Part shown: piece by piece, positions 26,728 through 34,894 of the stretch
Layout of the letters: each line of letters starts with the position of its first letter
Position numbering within the stretch: the stretch's first letter is position 1
NCBI GenBank assembly: GCA_965198325.1
Contig: CBDAPE010000013.1
Span: 1 to 64,000 of the forward strand
Source: CBDAPE01 sp965198325
Lineage (GTDB): Bacteria; Pseudomonadota; Alphaproteobacteria; UBA828; JAPUJA01
Direction of reading: 5' to 3'
Length of the DNA stretch: 64,000 nt
Translations under genes and position numbers: made by a program
Notes under the pieces: generated by a model
What the model saw: the letters and a program-made list of their open reading frames with translations, nothing else
What the model was told of the DNA's origin: nothing
The model's database searches: none

Positions 26728-27624
26728 ATGTCGACACCCGAAATTTCGGTTTTCGAGCGTGACGCAACCGCCGAGGCGGTCGCCGCGGCGCTGGAGAATG
26801 CAGGCTGCACGATCATCGCCCGGCGGGCGAACGACGCACTGATGGATTGCATCGAGGGCGAGCTCGCGCCCCATCTCGAGGCGACGCCCTACGGGCCTTC
26901 GGAATTTCTGGGCGGACAGACCCGGCGGGTCGCGAACCTGTTCGCCAAATCGACGGCCTGCGCCGAGCTTGCACTGGACGATCTGGTGCTGGGAGTGGCA
27001 GACCGGTTGTTGCTGCCCTCTTGCGTGCGCTATCAGATGAATTATGCGGGGATGATCCACCTCGCGCCCGGCGCGCCCGCGCAAGAGCTTCACCGCGACG
27101 GCCTGCTCTACCCCTTCCATCATCCTCACCCGCCCACGATTCTCGCGGCGATGTGGGCGGGCGACGGGTTTTCGGCGGAGAACGGCGCGACCCGGATCGC
27201 ACCGGGCAGCCATCGCTGGGCCCACGAGCGGGCTCCGACCGACGCCGAGCTGGTTTCCGCCGCGATGCCCCGGGGCAGTGTGCTGCTCTATACCAGCAGC
27301 GTGTTTCACGGCGGCGGCGCGAACCGCTCGAACGGACCCCGGGCGGGGATCGCGCTTCACTACAGCCTGGGCTGGCTGCGCCAGGAGCATAACTTCTATC
27401 TCGAGCTGCCACCTGCGATCGCGAAGACGCTGCCCGAACAGCTCCAGAGGCTGATCGGCTACGACCTGATGGCGCCCTATCTGAACTTCATCCACCAGGG
27501 CAACCCCCACAAGCTGCTCGAAGACGACCCCGACCCCGCCCACGAGCGCACCACCGACGAGCTCGACGCCGCGGGCGCGCGGGTTGCCCCCATCCCGTTC
27601 GGGGATGGTCCGGCCAAAGGCTAG
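26728..27624 (+). CDS. phytanoyl-CoA dioxygenase (PhyH) family 2OG/Fe(II) oxygenase
   Basis: 2-oxoglutarate-dependent oxygenase of 298 residues. The iron triad is His122 and Asp124 (ELHRDGLLYP) plus His194 (SSVFHGGGANRS), and Arg205 is placed to bind 2-oxoglutarate. The ATG at 26728 lies four bases after the Rieske stop. PhyH relatives hydroxylate acyl-CoA, halogenate, or act on ectoine and on N-methyl or phosphonate compounds, so the pair may carry out two oxidations of one substrate. Its 3' end converges with the isochorismatase gene, 16 bases away. Confidence 0.85.
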   Translation: MSTPEISVFERDATAEAVAAALENAGCTIIARRANDALMDCIEGELAPHLEATPYGPSEFLGGQTRRVANLFAKSTACAELALDDLVLGVADRLLLPSCVRYQMNYAGMIHLAPGAPAQELHRDGLLYPFHHPHPPTILAAMWAGDGFSAENGATRIAPGSHRWAHERAPTDAELVSAAMPRGSVLLYTSSVFHGGGANRSNGPRAGIALHYSLGWLRQEHNFYLELPPAIAKTLPEQLQRLIGYDLMAPYLNFIHQGNPHKLLEDDPDPAHERTTDELDAAGARVAPIPFGDGPAKG

Positions 27625-27640
27625 GGTGCTCCAGGGAGAT

Positions 27641-28324
27641 TTATTCCGCGGCGGCCGCCGGGAGAGCGCAAAGCAGGGCTTCGGACGTGCCCACCCATCC
27701 GAACAGATGGCCTTCGGATTGCAGCGCGCGCATGGTCCCCTTATGCCAGTCGCGCTCGAACGCGCCGCAGCAATCCTCGAGCGTCAGGACGTAATAGCCG
27801 AGATCGACCGCCTCGCGGATCGTCCCTTCGACGCAGCACTGGGTGGTCACACCGCAAATCAGCAGGCGACGGATGCCGCGGGCCTGAAGCTGCTCGTGAA
27901 GATCGGTGCCGGCAAAGGCGCCGAAAGTCGGCTTGTCGACGACGATCTCGCCGTCGGCCGGGGCCAGCTCGGGCAAAATCTGGAAGCCCGGCTCGCCTTC
28001 GGTGAGGATGCGACCCATCGGGCCCGGGGTGCCATATTCGCCGCCCGCTTCCCGGCTCTGCTCGCGAACGGACGCGGGCAGGTTGGAAAGATCGGGCTTG
28101 AAACCGTAGCGGGTGTAGGCAATCGTCACGCCCAGCCCGCGCGCCGCATCGAGCACCGCCCGAATGCGCGGCACGCAGGCCTGCAGGGGCTTGAGATCGA
28201 CATGCCCGCCGCCGCAGGCACCTTCGTCGGCGACAAAATTGTACTGCATGTCGACAATGAGAAACGCGCTGGTGGCGGGATTGAAGGAAAAGCTGCGATC
28301 CGCTGTACAAGAGACTTCGATCAT
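27641..28324 (-). CDS. isochorismatase-family cysteine hydrolase
   Basis: Amidase-type hydrolase of 227 residues. The catalytic triad is Asp25 (FLIVDMQYNF), Lys131 (VVDKPTFGAF) and Cys164 (GVTTQCCVEGT), with a cis-peptide bond expected before the Cys. The start at 28324 (MIEVSCTADRSF) is preferred because the longer frame upstream is low-complexity; an in-frame ATG 11 codons earlier is possible. Members include N-carbamoylsarcosine, ureidoacrylate, biuret and maleamate amidohydrolases. The nearby HyuA/HyuB genes and the maleate isomerase-like gene make the carbamoylsarcosine and maleamate types worth testing; the sequence alone does not decide. Confidence 0.88.
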   Translation of the reverse strand: MIEVSCTADRSFSFNPATSAFLIVDMQYNFVADEGACGGGHVDLKPLQACVPRIRAVLDAARGLGVTIAYTRYGFKPDLSNLPASVREQSREAGGEYGTPGPMGRILTEGEPGFQILPELAPADGEIVVDKPTFGAFAGTDLHEQLQARGIRRLLICGVTTQCCVEGTIREAVDLGYYVLTLEDCCGAFERDWHKGTMRALQSEGHLFGWVGTSEALLCALPAAAAE

Positions 28325-28533
28325 GGCCGTCCGTCCTGTCTCGATTGGCATCAGCATAGGGCGAATCGGCGGCCGGGCGCAAATAGAGTGGCGGGCGGAT
28401 TTCGCGCTCGCATGGAGAAATCTCAAAGCATTCATCGCGAGATGGCCATTCACCGGTGCGCAACGGGCGGGTATCAAGGGCCGAACCGGTCCGAATGCGT
28501 GAGCCGGGATTTCCTGGAGGGACGAGCGAGACC

Positions 28534-29661
28534 ATGGACGCCGTTGAGCTGACCCGCGCGATCACCGCGATGGAGACCATCAACCCGCCGGGCAACGAGC
28601 GCGAGTGCGCCCATTACCTGGGCGCGCTCATGAAAAAAGCCGGCTTCGAGGTCGCCTATCACGAGTTCGACGAAAAACGCACCACCGTGGTCGCGCGGAT
28701 CGGCGGCGAGACCGGCCAGGACCGGCCGCCGATCGGTTTCGCAGGGCATATCGATACGGTGCCGCTGGGCGCCGCGGAGTGGTCGGTCGACGCGTTCGCC
28801 GGCGAGATCGCGGACGGCAAGCTCTTTGGCCGGGGCGTCACCGACATGAAGGCTGGCATCGCCTGCTTCGCCGTCGCCGGAATCGAATGCGCGGACCAGC
28901 TGGCGGCCGGCGCGGGCGCGGTCATGATCATGGCGGCCGGCGAGGAAACCGGCTGCGAGGGCACCATGCATCTGGCCAGCCTCGAGGGCGCGATCGGCGA
29001 GGTCGGGGCACTGGTCGTCGCCGAGCCGAGCTACAACATTCCGCGCGTCGGCCACAAGGGCGCGCTCTGGATGGAGATGCGCAGCGCCGGCAAGACCGCC
29101 CACGGCTCGATGCCCTGGGAGGGCGACAACGCGCTCTACAAGGCGTCGCGCGCGGTGGGCAAGCTCGAGGATTTCGACTTCAACGTGGTGCCTCACGACT
29201 TCCTGGGTAGCAACTCGATCAACGTGGGCACCATGCACTCGGGCATGAACGTGAACTCGGTGCCGGATTCCGCGGAGTTCCGGGTCGACGTGCGGACCAT
29301 CCCGGGCATGGATCACGGCGAGATTCGCGGCCTGCTCGCGGGCTATCTGGGCCACGACGTTGCCGTGGTGGAACCGTTCGTCGACGTGGGCGGGGTGTGG
29401 ACCGACCCGGAGCATCCCTGGGTGCAACGGGTGTTCGATCTCTGCGCGCCTCATCTGGGCGAGCGTCCCGAAGTCGGCGCCCTGCCCTTCTTCACGGACG
29501 CCTCGGCGCTCACCCCCGCCTATGGCGGCGTTCCGACGCTGATCCTGGGCCCGGGCGAGACCCATATGGCCCACCAGACGGACGAATATTGCATGGTCGA
29601 CCGGATCCCCCAGGCGGTGGCGATGTACAAGGATATCATCGCCGACTGGCTCGCGGGATAA
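28534..29661 (+). CDS. M20 family metallopeptidase / amidohydrolase (ArgE/DapE type)
   Basis: Two-zinc amidase or peptidase of 375 residues. Ligands and catalytic residues are visible: His72 and Asp74 (GHIDTVPLG), Asp104 (GRGVTDMKAG), Glu137 as general base with Glu138 (AGEETGCEG), a further Glu in VVAEPSYN, and the last His in HMAHQTDEYC. The start at 28534 follows GGAGGG. A dimerisation domain lies around residues 175-290. Candidates include acetylornithine deacetylase-like, succinyl-diaminopimelate desuccinylase-like and N-carbamoyl amino acid amidohydrolase activities. Divergent from the isochorismatase gene and 66 bases upstream of the LysR gene. Confidence 0.9.
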   Translation: MDAVELTRAITAMETINPPGNERECAHYLGALMKKAGFEVAYHEFDEKRTTVVARIGGETGQDRPPIGFAGHIDTVPLGAAEWSVDAFAGEIADGKLFGRGVTDMKAGIACFAVAGIECADQLAAGAGAVMIMAAGEETGCEGTMHLASLEGAIGEVGALVVAEPSYNIPRVGHKGALWMEMRSAGKTAHGSMPWEGDNALYKASRAVGKLEDFDFNVVPHDFLGSNSINVGTMHSGMNVNSVPDSAEFRVDVRTIPGMDHGEIRGLLAGYLGHDVAVVEPFVDVGGVWTDPEHPWVQRVFDLCAPHLGERPEVGALPFFTDASALTPAYGGVPTLILGPGETHMAHQTDEYCMVDRIPQAVAMYKDIIADWLAG

Positions 29662-29727
29662 GCCACCGCCCCCTGATCTCTTGTTCGTTGCCGTGACCGT
29701 GACTTAAGATCACATCGAGCCTCGTCG

Positions 29728-30711
29728 ATGAAAACGGCGGCGACCATGAAGCGGTTCCGGATTGCGAATGCCGACCTGCACCTGCTGCAGGTGTTTCTGA
29801 CTGTCGCGCGCTGCGAGGGATTCTCCGCCGCGCAAGCCGAACTCAACGTCAGCCAGTCGACTATCAGCAAGCATATCTCCGACCTCGAGACCCGGCTCGG
29901 GCTGACGCTGTGCCGGCGCGGGCGGGCGGGCTTCGGGCTCACGCCCGAAGGCGAGGAGGTGCTCGACGCGTGCACCACCCTGTTCTCCCAGCTCGAGGAC
30001 TTCCGTACCACGGTGGGCGCGATCACCGGCGAGCTGATCGGCGAGCTGATCGTGGCCGTCAACGACGCCAACATCACCCACGACGAGTTCCTGCTGCACG
30101 AGGCGATCGAGCGATTCAGGGAGCGGGGCGGCGACGTGCAGATCACCCTGCAACTCGGCCCGCCCAACCGGATCGAGCGCATGGTGATCGACGGCAAGGC
30201 CCATCTGGGCATCGGCTTCTTCCCTCGCCAATTGCCCAACCTCGCCTACGAGACCATCTTCAGCTCGCGGATCGAGCTCTATTGCGGCAAGCGCCACCCG
30301 TTGTTCGAGGCTCCGGGCAAGGACCCCTCGAAGGACGCGATCATCGCGGCGCCCCACGCGCGCCGGGGCTATGTCTCGCCCGACCAGGCGCCGGCGCTAC
30401 ACCGCCAGCTCAACGTCCAGGCCACCGCGTCGAGCATGGAAGGACTCGCCTACCTGGCGCTGTCGAACCAGTTTCACGCCTTCCTGCCGACCCACCTGGC
30501 GGCACGCTGGACAGAGCGGGGCCTGATGCGCTCGCTGTTGCCCGAGGTTTTCGCCTATACCGCGCCGTTCGACCTGATCACGCGCAAGGCGATGCCCCGG
30601 ACCGCAGTGGTCAAGGCGTTCATCGAGGACGTGCGCGTCGTTGCGGCGAACAGCCGGGCGGCGGCAAAGGAGAGGCGCAGACCCACGGCCGGGTCGATCA
30701 GGCCTCGGTGA
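29728..30711 (+). CDS. LysR-family transcriptional regulator
   Basis: DNA-binding regulator of 327 residues. The N-terminal winged helix-turn-helix is at about residues 30-65 (GFSAAQAELNVSQSTISKHI), followed by the linker helix and a periplasmic-binding-like effector domain (from about 105: GELIGELIVAVNDANITHDE). A second in-frame ATG at 29746 (MKRFRIANADLH) may be the true start. It probably controls the surrounding catabolic genes in response to a pathway intermediate. Its 3' end overlaps the convergent hyuA-like gene by 14 bases, so transcription of one may affect the other. Confidence 0.9.
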   Translation: MKTAATMKRFRIANADLHLLQVFLTVARCEGFSAAQAELNVSQSTISKHISDLETRLGLTLCRRGRAGFGLTPEGEEVLDACTTLFSQLEDFRTTVGAITGELIGELIVAVNDANITHDEFLLHEAIERFRERGGDVQITLQLGPPNRIERMVIDGKAHLGIGFFPRQLPNLAYETIFSSRIELYCGKRHPLFEAPGKDPSKDAIIAAPHARRGYVSPDQAPALHRQLNVQATASSMEGLAYLALSNQFHAFLPTHLAARWTERGLMRSLLPEVFAYTAPFDLITRKAMPRTAVVKAFIEDVRVVAANSRAAAKERRRPTAGSIRPR

Positions 30712-32743
30712 TCCGCAGAAATCCGTAATCGTCGACGACCAGCGTCTGGCTCGGATGGACCAGGGTGGTCGAGGTCGGCTCCTCGACGATGGCCGGGCCG
30801 GCGACCGAAAAGCCCGGCGGCAGCAAGTCGCGCTCGAAGAGCTTCGCGGCGTGGCGGCCCTCCTCGCCGAAATCGACCTCGCGCGAGCCCTTGGCCGCGG
30901 CCTCTCCCGAGCGGCCCTCGCCGGTCAGTCTGGTGAGCTCGGGCTTTGCGACCCCGGCGGTCGCGGTCAGACGATAGGTGACGAACTCGACGGGCGTATC
31001 GTCGAGCCGGAAGGTGTAGGTCCGTTCATGGGCGGCGTGAAAATCGTCGAGAATCGACGCCACGCTCGCTTCCGCCAGGTCGACCGGCACGGTGACCGAA
31101 TGCTCCTGGCCCAGATAGCGCAGATCGATCCGGGTTTCGGTCGCGATGGCGGCGGCGCCGGCGTGACCGTCGGCCTCGAAATAGCCACGGGCCTGGTCCT
31201 GCAGGTCCGTGAACAGGCTGCCGATCTCTTCGATCGTAACCTCCTCGGCGCGCTTGAGTGCAGTCTGCATGAAGTCGCGCCGGGGCTCGGTGGCCAGCAT
31301 ACCCCAAGCCGAGAACAGCCCCGGATATAGCGGAATGACAACCTCCTTGACGCCGAGCTCGCGACCCAAGGGCGCGGCATGCATCGCGCCGCCGCCCCCA
31401 CCCACCACGAGGGCGAAATCGCGGGGATCGTGGCCGCGCTGGATCGAGACCAGCTTGAGGGCGTTGATCATGTTGGCATCGACCGTGCGGATGACCGCGA
31501 CCGCCGCCTCGTCGACCGAGCAGGACAGCCCATCGGCGATCGTCTGCATCGCGGTGCGTGCGATTGCCTCGTCGAGCCGGAACTGGCCGTCGGCGAAGTA
31601 GTCGGGATTGAGCACGCCGGCGATCAGCTTGGCGTCGGTCACGGTCGGTTCGGTCCCGCCGCGCCCGTAACAGGCGGGGCCCGGGTCGGCGCCGGCGCTC
31701 ACGGGCCCGACCTTGAGCAACCCGGCCTTGTCGAACCAGGCGATCGAACCGCCGCCCGCGCCAATCTCGACGATTTCGACGACCGGGACGCGGAGCGGAT
31801 AGCCGAACTGGGTGCGGCTGTATTCGAGGCGGTATTCGGTGCTGACCTTGGGCTTGCCCGCCTCGATGTCGGAGCATTTCGCGGTCGTGCCGCCGATGTC
31901 GAGATAGATGACGTTGGGCAGCCCGCAGAGCTCGCCGACCAGGGCCGCGCCGTTGCATCCAGCGGCCGGCCCCGATTCCATCAGGGTGATGGGATGCTCT
32001 TTCGCCCAGGCGAAGCTCGTCGTCCCGCCGTTCGACTGCATGGCCGAGTAGGGACAATCGATGCCCGCGTCCTTGAGCACCGCCTCCAGCCGCCCGAAAT
32101 AGCGCTGCACGATGGGCTGGACATAGGCGTTGAGCACGGCGGTGTTGGCGCGCTCGTATTCGCGCCACTCCCGGGTGATCTCGTGGGATGCAGTGACCGC
32201 GACGTCCGGAAGCTTTTCACGCAGATAGACGGCGCAAGCGGCCTCGTGCGCCGGCGCGACATAGCTGTGCAGGAGCTGGACGGCGATGGCCTCGACGCCC
32301 TCGTCGCGGCAGCGCTCGACAATGCGGTCGAGATCGGCGGTCTCGACGGGAGCGATTTCGGCACCGGTGGCGTCGATCCGCTCAGCGACCTCAAAGCGCA
32401 GCAGACGGGCGACGAACGGCGCCTCCTTGTCGAAGCGCAGGTTGTAGAGGTCGGGTCGGTTGCCGCGCTGGATTTCGAGTACGTCGCGAAAGCCCGCCGT
32501 GGTGACCAGCGCCGTTTTTGCCCCCTTGCGCTCCGTAATCGCGTTGATGACGGTCGTGCCGCCGTGAACGAAGAAGCTGACCTCCGAGGGCTCGAGCGCC
32601 GCAAGACGGACGGTATCGACGACGCCCTCCGTGAGATCGCCCGGCGTGGTCAGCGACTTGGCGGTAACCAAGCCGCCGCCCACCTCGTCGAAATAGACCA
32701 GGTCGGTAAAGGTCCCGCCGATGTCGCTTGCGAGCCGACCCAT
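30698..32743 (-). CDS. hydantoinase/oxoprolinase subunit A (HyuA-like)
   Basis: ATP-binding subunit of an ATP-dependent cyclic-amide hydrolase, 681 residues. Phosphate motif DIGGTFTDLVYFD at residues 7-19, a second one at IYLDIGGTTAKCSDIE, and the conserved EIGAGGGSIAWFD. The start at 32743 (MGRLASDIGGTF) is one base past the HyuB-like stop (TGACATG), so the pair is translationally coupled with B before A. It ends within the 3' end of the LysR gene. With its partner it would open hydantoin, N-methylhydantoin, 5-oxoproline or a similar ring. Confidence 0.93.
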   Translation of the reverse strand: MGRLASDIGGTFTDLVYFDEVGGGLVTAKSLTTPGDLTEGVVDTVRLAALEPSEVSFFVHGGTTVINAITERKGAKTALVTTAGFRDVLEIQRGNRPDLYNLRFDKEAPFVARLLRFEVAERIDATGAEIAPVETADLDRIVERCRDEGVEAIAVQLLHSYVAPAHEAACAVYLREKLPDVAVTASHEITREWREYERANTAVLNAYVQPIVQRYFGRLEAVLKDAGIDCPYSAMQSNGGTTSFAWAKEHPITLMESGPAAGCNGAALVGELCGLPNVIYLDIGGTTAKCSDIEAGKPKVSTEYRLEYSRTQFGYPLRVPVVEIVEIGAGGGSIAWFDKAGLLKVGPVSAGADPGPACYGRGGTEPTVTDAKLIAGVLNPDYFADGQFRLDEAIARTAMQTIADGLSCSVDEAAVAVIRTVDANMINALKLVSIQRGHDPRDFALVVGGGGGAMHAAPLGRELGVKEVVIPLYPGLFSAWGMLATEPRRDFMQTALKRAEEVTIEEIGSLFTDLQDQARGYFEADGHAGAAAIATETRIDLRYLGQEHSVTVPVDLAEASVASILDDFHAAHERTYTFRLDDTPVEFVTYRLTATAGVAKPELTRLTGEGRSGEAAAKGSREVDFGEEGRHAAKLFERDLLPPGFSVAGPAIVEEPTSTTLVHPSQTLVVDDYGFLRITEA

Positions 32744-32744
32744 G

Positions 32745-34487
32745 TCAGGCGCCCGACCGGGCGCGCAAGGCGGCCGTCCCGACCTCGTCCGCGCGCGTGC
32801 CGTCGGCGGTGAGCACGACTCCATAGTCGGTCCGGGCCTGATCCGGCGTGATGTAATCGGCGCGCACCTCGGCGACGACTTCGGCGACAGGACGGTTGAA
32901 AGGATCGCCATAGCCCCCGCCGCCGCCGGTGACCATGCGAATACGGTCGCCCCGTTTCATGACGGTGGTCGGCGCGCGCGCCGCGCGTCGACTGTCGGCG
33001 CCGAGCTGGAGCTCGAAATAGTTGCACGAACCGTCGCGCCCGTCCTCCATGGGCCAGGGCCGCTCGATCGAGCGGCCGTAGCTGGCCGAAAGCACCGTGT
33101 CGTCGGCCAGAATTTCATATTCCCGGACCGAGCCATAGCCGCCCCGGTAGCGCCCGGCACCGACGCCGCCCGCGACGTTGAGCGCGTATTGATGGACCCG
33201 GACGGGAAATTTCGCCTCGAGCAGCTCGACGGAATAATTGAAGGTATCGCCATTGGTAATCGCGCTGGTCACGCAGTTGCCGTTACGCTCGTCGGTCGCG
33301 CCCCAGCCGACCATGCTCGGTTCGATCATCACCCAGGGCTCGCGGGACTCGCCGGCCACCCCGCCCAGCACGGTGACGCACAGGCTGTTGGCGCTGCCCG
33401 CGCTGACCCGTTCCGGCACAATCGGGGCGAGCGCTTTCCAGGCGAGCTCGGAAGCCTGGCCCGTGCCCTCATAATACCAGCCCGTGGGCGCGGGCTTGGT
33501 CGCGGTGAAACACAGCCCGTCGGGCGCGACAACCTCGAGCGGGCGGAAATAGCCCTCGTTGGACGGCCCCCGGGGGTCGATGATCGCCTTGAACACGGTC
33601 TTCACCGCCGACGTCAAGGCGCCCCGGGAGCAGTTCACCGGCCCGGCCAGCTGGGGCGAGCATTTCGAATAGTCGAACGTGATGGCATCACCCTTGATCG
33701 TGACCGAGACGTGGGTCGGGAAGCGCTCTTCGGTAATGCCGTCGCCATCGATCCAGTCGTCGGCCTCGTAGGTGCCATCGGGCAGCGCGGCGACGGCCGC
33801 GCGGCTGACCGCCTCGCTGGTCTCCAGGACATGGCGAAAGGTCGTCTGTACGGCAGCCGCGCCGTAGCGCTCGCACAGCTCGATCACCCGGCGCTGGGCG
33901 ATCCGCACCGCGGCGAGCGAGGCGTTGAGATCGCCCAGCGCCATCTTGGGAATGCGCACGTTGGCCGCGATCATCTCGAAGATGTCGTCCTGGCGGACAT
34001 CCTCACGATAGAGATAGACGCCCGGAAAGCAGATCCCCTCCTGGAAGATCTCGGTAGAATCCGCAGGCAGCGAACCTGGCGCCTTGCCGCCCACATCGGT
34101 CCAGTGGGAGATCGAGATCGAAAAGGCGAACAGCGCGCCGTCCCTGAAGATCGGCTTGATCACGCCGACGTCGTTGTAATGGGTGCCGCCCGCATAGGGG
34201 TTGTTCAGCATGTAGATGTCGCCCGGGCGCATGCCGCCGGCGAACTTCTCCATGATGTGGCTGACCTGGATCGCGAAGGTGCCCGTAAACACGGTAATCC
34301 CGTTGGTCTGCGAGATCAGCTGACCCTCGGCGTCACACACGCCGCAGGCAAAATCGAGCACCTCGTAGATCACCGGGCTCATCGAGCTCCGCTTGAGCAC
34401 GACGCCCATTTCGTCGGCGGTCGCCAGCAGTTTGCCTCGGATAATCTCGAGCGTGACCGTATCGCCCGTGGATTTCAACGTTGCCAT
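32745..34487 (-). CDS. hydantoinase/oxoprolinase subunit B (HyuB-like)
   Basis: Partner subunit of 580 residues. Family segments include LEIIRGKLLATADEMGVVLK near the start, GDIYMLNNPYAGGTHYNDVG near residue 95, and the GGGGGYGDPFNRPVAEV end. First gene of a two-gene operon, with GGGAGAGG before the ATG. A 10-bp perfect hairpin abuts that ribosome binding site (34499-34527) and could influence its translation. The ~400-base upstream region is shared with the divergent M24-Rieske operon. Confidence 0.93.
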   Translation of the reverse strand: MATLKSTGDTVTLEIIRGKLLATADEMGVVLKRSSMSPVIYEVLDFACGVCDAEGQLISQTNGITVFTGTFAIQVSHIMEKFAGGMRPGDIYMLNNPYAGGTHYNDVGVIKPIFRDGALFAFSISISHWTDVGGKAPGSLPADSTEIFQEGICFPGVYLYREDVRQDDIFEMIAANVRIPKMALGDLNASLAAVRIAQRRVIELCERYGAAAVQTTFRHVLETSEAVSRAAVAALPDGTYEADDWIDGDGITEERFPTHVSVTIKGDAITFDYSKCSPQLAGPVNCSRGALTSAVKTVFKAIIDPRGPSNEGYFRPLEVVAPDGLCFTATKPAPTGWYYEGTGQASELAWKALAPIVPERVSAGSANSLCVTVLGGVAGESREPWVMIEPSMVGWGATDERNGNCVTSAITNGDTFNYSVELLEAKFPVRVHQYALNVAGGVGAGRYRGGYGSVREYEILADDTVLSASYGRSIERPWPMEDGRDGSCNYFELQLGADSRRAARAPTTVMKRGDRIRMVTGGGGGYGDPFNRPVAEVVAEVRADYITPDQARTDYGVVLTADGTRADEVGTAALRARSGA

Positions 34488-34894
34488 AATCCTCTCCCGA
34501 GCGGTTCCACACCGGTTGGAACCGCTCTTGTTCTATAATCGCCCACGGCGACGAACCCTAAGGCCCGCGCCTGCGGGCTTCAAACTCCTTATCGGTCCCG
34601 CTACGGCACCCTGCGGCAGACCGATCCGCGGGTCCATCCGTAATCAAAGCGCCATCGGACTATAACTACAATTCCGCCGAATGAAACTTGGGCAATTTCC
34701 CATGCGTAACCCGAATGCACAGGCTCGGATGGAGAATCGTCAAACTATCCATCGAGCGAACGGCATGGACCCGGAATTGCCGGACCCCGACGATTCCACC
34801 CTAGCAGGGCTCGGAGGCCGGTCCCGATGGATTTTGGTATCCCATCCGGTTCGGTCTAGGATCAACGGTTCCAGTTCATGGAGGAGGTTAAACC
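34488..34894. other. 407-base divergent control region between the hyuBA-like and M24-Rieske operons
   Basis: No gene. Contains the leader hairpin of the hyuB-like gene (34499-34527), a TATAAT at 34534-34539 on the plus strand without a good -35 box, a GCCCGC-GCCT-GCGGGC hairpin at about 34563-34578, and GGAGGAGG before the M24 start. A regulator-binding region for the LysR protein would be expected here or at 28.3-28.5 kb. Confidence 0.4.
34499..34527 (-). promoter_or_regulatory. perfect 10-bp leader hairpin next to the hyuB-like ribosome binding site
   Basis: GAGCGGTTCC (34499-34508) and GGAACCGCTC (34518-34527) are exact inverted repeats around nine bases. On the hyuB-like transcript the stem ends immediately before GGGAGAGG. 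It may be a protein operator, an RNA structure affecting initiation, or, on the plus strand, a hairpin followed by TTGTTCT. Confidence 0.45.

Noticed and set aside
34563..34578. Rho-independent terminator from the GCCCGC-GCCT-GCGGGC hairpin
   Set aside because: It lies between divergent genes and lacks a T tract, so no transcript would need to end there.
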